NCBI GenBank assembly: GCA_902797565.1
Contig: CADBTO010000044.1
Coordinates: 1-6,405, forward strand
From: an uncultured Lachnospiraceae bacterium
GTDB lineage: Bacteria; Bacillota; Clostridia; Lachnospirales; Lachnospiraceae
Length of the DNA: 6,405 bases
Reading direction: 5' to 3'
Positions 1-4,693 of this stretch are shown one piece after another. Within the stretch, counting starts at the first letter, position 1, and every line of letters starts with the position of its first letter. Position numbers and translations under genes: made by a program. The notes beneath the pieces are model-generated. The model ran no database searches, was not told the DNA's origin, and saw only the letters and a program-made list of their open reading frames with translations.

Positions 1-877
1 CGCAATTCCGGTAGTAAAGATTTGCCGTTGTAAGTGACAGCCCGATCTCCTGTTCATCCCAGCTATCCCCCACACCTGCCAGGCTCACATCCACGCCAAT
101 CTGCCGTCCTGCCTCGCGAAGTGCTTTCGCTGCCCCCACAGCAATCGTATCAGTCGCGCAGACCACGCCGTCCATTTCCGGACAATCCTTCAGAAATTGC
201 TGCATCGCCTGATAACCGCTTTTTGAATCAAATTCTCCAATGATCTTGAAGATCGACTCTTCCGGGATGCCATGATCCTCCAGTGCCGCCAATGCCCCAT
301 GCCATCTGGCAAGCCCCGCAGCAAGATCCCGCTCGTTCACACCGATATAGCCAATCTTCCTGCGCCCTCTCTGTATGACTCGCTTCGTTAGCTCATACAC
401 TGCATGAAAATCATCATGGTACACACAGGGCAGCCCTTCAAAATGCTGTCCTGTCACAACCAGCGGCAGAGAAAGCTGTGCCAGTGCATCCTCTTTTTGA
501 GGCGTCATTACCGTTCCCATCAGGACGATTCCCGCCACAAGACTCCGCTCTAACATCCGGAGATAGGTAATCTCCTGCATCTCATCCCCGCCTGTATCCC
601 CAAGGATCGTCATATATCCCTTCTCCTGTACCACCCCCGTAATTCCGTCAAGCACTTCGCTGACTGACGGAGAATACAGTTTCGGAACAATGACACCGAT
701 CTGGTTTACTTTTCCTGTCCGCATCACGCGTGCCGCCAGAGACGGGCTGTACCCGGTCTCTTCAATCGCTTTTCGCACGGCACTGCGTTTTTCCGGACTA
801 ATAGGCCCACCATTCAAATACCTGCTGACTGCGGCAGGGGATACACCGGCGATCGCTGCAACTTCTTTAATCGTCAT
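1..877 (-). CDS. LacI-family transcriptional repressor, ScrR-like (C-terminus beyond window)
   Basis: Seen: translating back from the ATG at 877 gives 292 uninterrupted residues that run off the window at base 1. Residues 2-24 (TIKEVAAIAGVSPAAVSRYLNG) form the classic LacI helix-turn-helix. Residues 44-56 (SPSLAARVMRTGK) are the hinge helix. The rest is a periplasmic-binding-protein-like sensor domain beginning NQIGVIVPKL and continuing with GIVLMGT, RKIGYIGV, and DGVVCATDTIAVGAAKALREAG. The last residues, VGDSWDEQEIGLSLTTANLYYRNC, resemble the ScrR/sucrose-repressor subgroup, where a YYK-type motif follows the TT. Family members usually have 320-345 residues, so about 30-45 are missing. It starts 21 bases after the amylosucrase stop, so the two are probably co-transcribed. 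A likely target is the palindrome at 3206-3219, giving autoregulation. Ligand (sucrose, fructose or a phosphate) is inferred from neighbours only. LacI family is near certain; sucrose specificity is moderate. Confidence 0.95.
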   Translation of the reverse strand, partial: MTIKEVAAIAGVSPAAVSRYLNGGPISPEKRSAVRKAIEETGYSPSLAARVMRTGKVNQIGVIVPKLYSPSVSEVLDGITGVVQEKGYMTILGDTGGDEMQEITYLRMLERSLVAGIVLMGTVMTPQKEDALAQLSLPLVVTGQHFEGLPCVYHDDFHAVYELTKRVIQRGRRKIGYIGVNERDLAAGLARWHGALAALEDHGIPEESIFKIIGEFDSKSGYQAMQQFLKDCPEMDGVVCATDTIAVGAAKALREAGRQIGVDVSLAGVGDSWDEQEIGLSLTTANLYYRNC

Positions 878-880
878 TTC

Positions 881-890
881 ATCACCCGCC
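881..890 (-). promoter_or_regulatory. Ribosome binding site of the lacI-family gene
   Basis: On the minus strand GGCGGGTGAT lies just before the ATG at 877. GGTGAT matches the 3' half of the extended Shine-Dalgarno sequence, and the GGG is 7 bases from the ATG. The ATG five bases upstream (882-880) meets TGA after two codons, so 877 is the only sensible start. Confidence 0.6.
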
Positions 891-898
891 CGTCCCTA

Positions 899-3115
899 TC
901 AGGAAAATGTCGTGAGAAGCCAGACAAAGTCAAAGCCGGGCACACCGACCCCCTTTGCTTTCCATACTTCACCATTCATCAGGTTGGTGTAATCCTCTTC
1001 TTCATTGATCCACGCCACTTCCTGATACTCACTGAAGTTGAACAGCGCGATCAGCTTCTGCCCCTTGTAATATCTGCCAATCCCAAGCACATGCTCATTG
1101 TACGTTTCCAGCAGCCACACATCCGCATCCGTTTCAAAGACCCGGTTCCTCCGGCGAATCTCCAGAAGTTTCTGAATCCCTTCATACATCCGTCCCTGCC
1201 GTGTCTTCGTATCCTTGCGCAGCGCAACCTCATCCCAGTTCAGGTCTCCACGGTGCAAATAACGGGAATCTGCCCATTTCAGAGGGTTCTCGTGGTACGA
1301 ATAATCATTCAGCTGGCCGATTTCATCCCCACTGTACAGCACCGGAATCCCACTCTGTGTAAAAAGAAACGCGTGTAACATCAAATCCAGACGAATCGCC
1401 CGATCCAATTTCCACTCATTCTCTTCAAATTCCGAAGCCTCGATCCCGCAGAGGGATGCCGTGGTTCCACAAAGCCGCGCGTCTCCAAGCCTGGGGTCAT
1501 CGTTGTATAGCTCGCCTCTGGAATCAATGCCATATTCCTGGCCAGTCAGACGATAATTCAAAAACGCCTTGTGCGCCACCTCATCCACACCAAACTGCTT
1601 CAGGAAATCATAATCCAGTCCCCAGCCAATATCATCGTGGCAGCGCAGGTAATTCTGGAAGGTGTACTGATGCGGCAGTGCAAAAACAGATTCCAGCTGA
1701 TGCTTGAGCAGCGTCACATCTCTGGTTGCTACCGTATTCCATGTGGACGCCATGGTTGTTACATTATACAGCATGTGGCATTCCGGTTTTTCGACAGAAC
1801 CGAAATATGGAACAACTTTTGAAGGTTCCATCACGACCTCACCCAGAAGCAGCGTCCCCGGACACACCAGATCCGCAGCAATGTGCATCATCCGTACCAG
1901 CGAATGGACCTGGGGCAGGTTCCGGCAGTTTGTTCCCAGTGTCTTCCAGATATAGGGCACCGCATCCAGCCGAATCACATCCACGCCCTGATTGCAAAGG
2001 AAGAGCATATTCTCGGTCATATCGTTAAATACGGTCGGATTTGCATAATTCAAATCCCACTGGAACGGATAGAACGAGGTCATCACCACTTTTCCCGCTT
2101 CCTCACACCAGGAGAAATTGCCCGGTGCGGTAATCGGAAACACCTGCGGCACCGTCTTCTCATATTCAAATGGAATGTCCCAGTTATCATAGAAGAAATA
2201 ACGATCCTGGTATTCCTTCTGTCCTGCTCTTGCTTTTTTTGCCCATTCATGGTCTTCGGAAGTGTGGTTCATAACAAAATCCAGGCAAACAACTGTCGCA
2301 TGGCGATGTGCCTCTGCACAGAGATTTGCCAGATCTTCCATCGAGCCAAACTTCGGATCCACCTTCCGGAAATCAGACACCGCATATCCGCCATCGCTCC
2401 GGCCTTCCGGACTTTCCAGCAGCGGCATCAGATGCAGGTAGTTGACCCCTATTTCATCCAGATAATCCAGATGCTGCGCCACTCCCTTCAGATTTCCGGC
2501 AAAGCAGTTGGGATAAAGCATCATTCCGAGCATGTCGTTCCCCCGGAACCAATCCGGAAGCACCGCACGCGCATCGTCCCACTTTTTCAGTTCGCGATCC
2601 CGTGCCACAAAGCAGCGCTCCAGCATCCCGACAAAATAGTTGTATGCGTTTTCATCCTGGTAGAGTTCCATATAGAGCCACTTCAGCTCATCATTGTATC
2701 TCGCCAGCCTCTGGCGGAACTCACCGAGATAGTCCTCGTCAGACTTGTACCACTTCCCTTCCTCCTCCGGGATCATGGCTGATTTTTCCGTCTCTGCCGC
2801 TTTCGGTGCTTCAGCCTTGGGCTTTTCTGTTTCGGGTTCTGCCGCTTTGGTTTTTTCAGCTTTGGACTCTTCGACCTTGGGCTCTTCAGCTTTGGGCTCT
2901 TCAACCCTTGCTTCGGCCTTCGCTTCAGCCTTGTTTTCTGGTGTCCTTCTCGTTACCTTCCTGAGTTTTACAACTTTCGTTTCCGCTTTCTTTTCCTCCT
3001 CTCCTTCTTCTTCATCCATAATGGAACTAATATGCTGCAGCATATTGTTTTCCGCCATCTTCAGGCCATCCAGCTGTTTCTTGGTTGCCGCCTTCTTTTT
3101 TCTTTTCAGCGCCAT
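899..3115 (-). CDS. Amylosucrase-like glucansucrase (GH13, subfamily 4 type)
   Basis: Predicted to transfer glucose from sucrose to an alpha-1,4-glucan, releasing fructose; sucrose hydrolysis is a possible side or main activity. Numbering from the ATG at 3115 (738 residues), the catalytic part from about residue 120 aligns with Neisseria polysaccharea amylosucrase (636 aa, recalled from memory) in length and order. It has an N-terminal helical domain (about 125-190), MPLLESPEGRSDGGYAV (230-246), and DFVMNHTSEDHEW (279-291). The predicted nucleophile is D384 (IRLDAV), the acid/base E426 (LLGEVV), and the transition-state Asp D494 in CHDDIGW. The amylosucrase sucrose-pocket salt-bridge pair is present as D241 and R618 (ADSRYLHR). 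A C-terminal beta domain ends FDFVWLL. There is no signal peptide, so it should be cytoplasmic. Residues 36-113 are a Lys/Glu/Ala/Pro-rich low-complexity extension not normal for the family. The 3115 start is chosen over 3160 because of its ribosome binding site. Its own promoter and operator lie upstream. Confidence 0.9.
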   Translation of the reverse strand: MALKRKKKAATKKQLDGLKMAENNMLQHISSIMDEEEGEEEKKAETKVVKLRKVTRRTPENKAEAKAEARVEEPKAEEPKVEESKAEKTKAAEPETEKPKAEAPKAAETEKSAMIPEEEGKWYKSDEDYLGEFRQRLARYNDELKWLYMELYQDENAYNYFVGMLERCFVARDRELKKWDDARAVLPDWFRGNDMLGMMLYPNCFAGNLKGVAQHLDYLDEIGVNYLHLMPLLESPEGRSDGGYAVSDFRKVDPKFGSMEDLANLCAEAHRHATVVCLDFVMNHTSEDHEWAKKARAGQKEYQDRYFFYDNWDIPFEYEKTVPQVFPITAPGNFSWCEEAGKVVMTSFYPFQWDLNYANPTVFNDMTENMLFLCNQGVDVIRLDAVPYIWKTLGTNCRNLPQVHSLVRMMHIAADLVCPGTLLLGEVVMEPSKVVPYFGSVEKPECHMLYNVTTMASTWNTVATRDVTLLKHQLESVFALPHQYTFQNYLRCHDDIGWGLDYDFLKQFGVDEVAHKAFLNYRLTGQEYGIDSRGELYNDDPRLGDARLCGTTASLCGIEASEFEENEWKLDRAIRLDLMLHAFLFTQSGIPVLYSGDEIGQLNDYSYHENPLKWADSRYLHRGDLNWDEVALRKDTKTRQGRMYEGIQKLLEIRRRNRVFETDADVWLLETYNEHVLGIGRYYKGQKLIALFNFSEYQEVAWINEEEDYTNLMNGEVWKAKGVGVPGFDFVWLLTTFS

Positions 3116-3123
3116 ACACTGTG

Positions 3124-3130
3124 CCTCCTT
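3124..3130 (-). promoter_or_regulatory. Ribosome binding site fixing the amylosucrase start at 3115
   Basis: A full AAGGAGG on the minus strand stands 8 bases before the ATG at 3115, whose product begins MALKRKKKAATKK. The longer reading from an ATG at 3160 would add 15 residues (MDQNMRFMICKEAQC) that span this site and has no comparable site of its own. The shorter protein is therefore preferred. Confidence 0.85.
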
Positions 3131-3205
3131 GCAAATCATGAACCGCATATTTTGATCCATTCATTCTGCAGTCCATCAAACCAGAATCTGATTGTGAAAC
3201 GCACT

Positions 3206-3219
3206 TGCAAACGTTTTCA
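3206..3219. promoter_or_regulatory. LacI-family operator / cre-like palindrome
   Basis: The 14-mer TGCAAACGTTTTCA (TGAAAACGTTTGCA on the minus strand) is an inverted repeat of form TGNAAACGTTTNCA with a central CG; only one symmetric pair is mismatched. This is the usual operator form for LacI/GalR-family repressors. It also fits the catabolite-responsive element TGNAANCGNWNNCA bound by CcpA. It sits at about +4 to +17 relative to the start predicted from the promoter at 3229-3257, where a bound repressor would block initiation or clearance. The nearest candidate binder is the LacI-family protein encoded two genes on in the same transcript. The site alone cannot separate local repressor from CcpA. 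Confidence 0.8.
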
Positions 3220-3228
3220 CTTTTTTTC

Positions 3229-3257
3229 ATTATAATCATTCTTTTTTCTCGGTACAA
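3229..3257 (-). promoter_or_regulatory. Sigma-A promoter of the amylosucrase-lacI unit
   Basis: A perfect -10 TATAAT (3234-3229) is preceded after exactly 17 bases by TTGTAC (3257-3252), a partial match to TTGACA. Predicted transcription start is near 3222, giving a 5' leader of about 107 bases before the ATG at 3115. The leader holds only a weak 6-bp inverted repeat (3163-3168 with 3182-3187), and I see no riboswitch in it. The promoter lies downstream of the fructokinase terminator, so the amylosucrase has its own start point. Confidence 0.8.
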
Positions 3258-3294
3258 GCCCACAAGATAAACAATCTTTCTGGCTTCTTTTTGT

Positions 3295-3337
3295 AAAAAA
3301 TGACAAAACGGGCTGTGGCAACTGCCACAGCCCGTTT
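3295..3337 (-). terminator. Intrinsic terminator after the fructokinase gene
   Basis: A perfect 15-base inverted repeat (3337-3323 with 3320-3306, core ACGGGCTGTGGCA) is separated by two bases. On the minus strand it is followed by TTTTGTCATTTTTT. It begins 25 bases past the fructokinase stop. The stem is GC-rich and the T-tract lies on the minus-strand side only, so it should end transcripts from the fructokinase and insulate the promoter at 3257-3229. Confidence 0.92.
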
Positions 3338-3362
3338 CATATCTTGAATCTTTATGGATTCC

Positions 3363-4238
3363 TTATTCGTTCTTTGCATCCAAAGCCAGCTTCAGGCATC
3401 CCATAATGCCCTGGTCATCGTTCAGGCTGGCAGGAACAATATAGTGTTCCAGATCTTCCATCTGCTTTGTCTTGATGTATCCTGCAATCAGTTCCTTTGT
3501 ATATTTCCGAACCAGAGGGAACAGCTGCTCCTGGTGCATTACACCGCCGCCCAGGATAATCATCTGCGGCGAAAGCACGAACACGCTGGTTGCGCACGCC
3601 TGTGCAATGTAGTACGCCTCCAGATCCCACACCTCGTCGCGATCTGCCAGCTCCTTGCCCTTCGCGCCCCATCTTGCCTCAATCGCGGGTCCCGCTGCCA
3701 TCCCTTCCAGGCAAGCGCCGTGGAACGGGCAATGCCCTTCTTTGTATGGATCATCGTCTCTTACGACTAACCGGATATGTCCAAACTCCGGATGCATCAT
3801 TCCATGAAGCATCTTTCCGTTTGTCATGACCCCGGCTCCGACACCCGTACCAATTGTAAAATACACTGCATCGGTCAGCCCCTTTGCCTGACCATAAGTC
3901 GCTTCGCCAAGCAGTGAACCATTCACATCCGTATCGAATCCCACCGGACATCCCAGTGCCTCTTTTAATGTGCCAACAATATCATAATTCTGCCACGGTA
4001 TCTTCGGTGTACTGGTAATATATCCATAGGTATCCGAAGACTTGTCCAAATCCACAGGGCCAAAGCACGCCACCCCCAGTGCCTCGATATCTTTGTCTTT
4101 GAAGTATTCGATGATGGGAGGCATGGTCTCCTCCGGTTTCGTGGTGGGTATGGAGATCTGCTCAAAAATCTTCCCGCTTTCATCTCCTATGGCACAGACC
4201 ATTTTTGTCCCGCCAGCTTCCAGCGCACCTAACTTCAT
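3363..4238 (-). CDS. scrK: ROK-family fructokinase
   Basis: Predicted to phosphorylate fructose with ATP, giving fructose 6-phosphate, in the cytoplasm. The 291 residues match the usual length of Bacillus-type ROK fructokinases (YdhR/GmuE/ScrK group, from memory) along the whole protein. Visible motifs are the nucleotide-binding EAGGTK (7-12), FGPVD (59-63), the catalytic Asp in DTDVNG (D104), and TIGTGVGAG (128-136). The ROK zinc site has H154 in HPEFGH and CPFHGAC with C170, H173 and C176. GPAIEARWG (183-191) and ILGGGV (228-233) follow. The phrase GFDTDVN and the Cys-His cluster are those of fructokinases rather than glucokinases or NagC-type repressors, and there is no N-terminal helix-turn-helix. 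The ATG at 4238 has AAAGGGGG seven bases upstream. It would consume the fructose set free by the amylosucrase encoded next. No clear promoter lies directly upstream. Mannose or glucose may be secondary substrates. Confidence 0.95.
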   Translation of the reverse strand: MKLGALEAGGTKMVCAIGDESGKIFEQISIPTTKPEETMPPIIEYFKDKDIEALGVACFGPVDLDKSSDTYGYITSTPKIPWQNYDIVGTLKEALGCPVGFDTDVNGSLLGEATYGQAKGLTDAVYFTIGTGVGAGVMTNGKMLHGMMHPEFGHIRLVVRDDDPYKEGHCPFHGACLEGMAAGPAIEARWGAKGKELADRDEVWDLEAYYIAQACATSVFVLSPQMIILGGGVMHQEQLFPLVRKYTKELIAGYIKTKQMEDLEHYIVPASLNDDQGIMGCLKLALDAKNE

Positions 4239-4245
4239 TCTGAAT

Positions 4246-4253
4246 CCCCCTTT
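4246..4253 (-). promoter_or_regulatory. Ribosome binding site of the fructokinase gene
   Basis: AAAGGGGG on the minus strand lies 7 bases before the ATG at 4238. It directly abuts a T7A7 tract (4264-4251) that ends the terminator-like element upstream, so the untranslated space between that element and this site is almost nil. Confidence 0.65.
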
Positions 4254-4257
4254 TTTT

Positions 4258-4280
4258 AAAAAAACTTGCGCGGGCCGCGC
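4258..4280 (-). terminator. Intrinsic terminator behind the SRP RNA, immediately before the fructokinase
   Basis: On the minus strand GCGCGGCCCGCGC (4280-4268) folds into a 5-bp GC stem with a three-base loop. It is followed by AAG and seven T (4264-4258). An alternative overlapping stem, CGGGC with GCCCG around a GCG loop, uses part of the same bases. The element most simply ends the SRP RNA primary transcript. Because the fructokinase ribosome binding site starts only about five bases later, it could also act as an attenuator for read-through into that gene. Confidence 0.65.
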
Positions 4281-4315
4281 CCGGCTTTGCTGAGAGCCTT
4301 CATTGCGTAAAAAAA

Positions 4316-4585
4316 CTCCGAGCTTTTCGCTTCGAATGTGGGAAAAAGGACGTTACCTAAGTAGCCAGCTCAGCCCAGGCACCCTCACGGCACATGGAAA
4401 ACTTGCTTAGTGCTGCTTCATTCCTGACCTGACACGGTTCACAAGCCCCCATTGCGTGAGACCCAAACATCAACACCGCTTTCAAAGGGCAGGCTCCTCC
4501 CTCCACACACCCTCAATCGGAAAAATCACCCCGGCTATAGCGGATTGCCGGTGCAGGGTACCGCTAACACCCCAGCTGCTCGGAG
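4316..4585 (-). ncRNA. ffs: Signal recognition particle RNA, large Gram-positive type
   Basis: This RNA binds Ffh and targets ribosomes making membrane and secreted proteins. The minus strand carries the invariant domain IV hairpin: GTCAGGTC, the GGAA tetraloop (4424-4421), then GAAGCAGC. It is flanked by GAACCGTG and GTGCCTGGGCTGAGC as in the Bacillus subtilis scRNA. The 5' Alu-domain part also matches: TAGCGGTACCCTGCAC, then GCAATCCGCTATAGC. The ends pair with each other: CTCCGAGC at 4585-4578 is complementary to GCTCGGAG at 4323-4316. These close a molecule of about 270 bases, the size of the Bacillus RNA (271). Seven T follow at 4315-4309. The predicted transcription start coincides with the 5' end, so little 5' trimming would be needed. 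Exact ends are good to a few bases. Confidence 0.96.
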
Positions 4586-4591
4586 AACTAT

Positions 4592-4620
4592 ATTTTACAC
4601 ATTTTCCATTTTTCTGTCAA
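4592..4620 (-). promoter_or_regulatory. Strong sigma-A promoter of the SRP RNA
   Basis: A perfect -35 TTGACA (4620-4615), a 17-base spacer, and a -10 TAAAAT (4597-4592) place the start near 4585, exactly at the 5' end of the closing helix of the SRP RNA. The bases upstream (about 4664-4621) are A/T-rich and could serve as an UP element. This is what a highly expressed stable RNA gene needs. Confidence 0.9.
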
Positions 4621-4630
4621 GGCACTTTTG

Positions 4631-4664
4631 AAAACTTCTATGCAAAAACTTCTATATATATATA
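4631..4664. repeat. Short direct repeat and TA tract upstream of the SRP RNA promoter
   Basis: AAAACTTCTAT occurs at 4631-4641 and again at 4645-4655, a 14-base period, and runs into an alternating TA tract at 4653-4664. The block lies just upstream of the SRP RNA -35 box. It may be an A/T-rich UP-like element, or simply low-complexity spacer. I see no protein gene here. Confidence 0.6.
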
Positions 4665-4665
4665 A

Positions 4666-4693
4666 CCCTCAGGAATCCCCCGGAACCTTAGGG
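4666..4693 (-). terminator. Possible weak terminator at the end of the solute-binding-like gene
   Basis: On the minus strand CCCTAAGG (4693-4686, which includes the TAA stop) can pair with CCTGAGGG (4673-4666), with one mismatch and a 12-base loop. It is followed by an alternating TA tract and then a T5 run (4648-4644), not a direct T-run. Termination here would be imperfect, so some transcripts could continue into the SRP RNA gene. Confidence 0.3.

Noticed and set aside
690..992. Plus-strand 100-codon frame
   Set aside because: It is antisense to the helix-turn-helix end of the LacI-family gene and the amylosucrase C-terminus; both minus-strand genes are well supported.
1883..2782. Long plus-strand open frame of 299 codons
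   Set aside because: It lies wholly antisense to the amylosucrase catalytic domain, whose motifs are unmistakable, and its own translation shows no recognisable domain.
3116..3160. Longer amylosucrase start at 3160
   Set aside because: It would add 15 residues across a perfect AAGGAGG that is properly spaced for the ATG at 3115, and has no good site of its own.
3027..3263. Minus-strand 78-codon frame overlapping the leader and start of the amylosucrase
   Set aside because: Its start precedes the predicted transcription start, it spans the promoter, and it is out of frame with the amylosucrase; it is probably chance.
4456..4665. Small plus-strand open frame of 69 codons
   Set aside because: It overlaps the SRP RNA and its promoter on the opposite strand and has no credible ribosome binding site or protein similarity.
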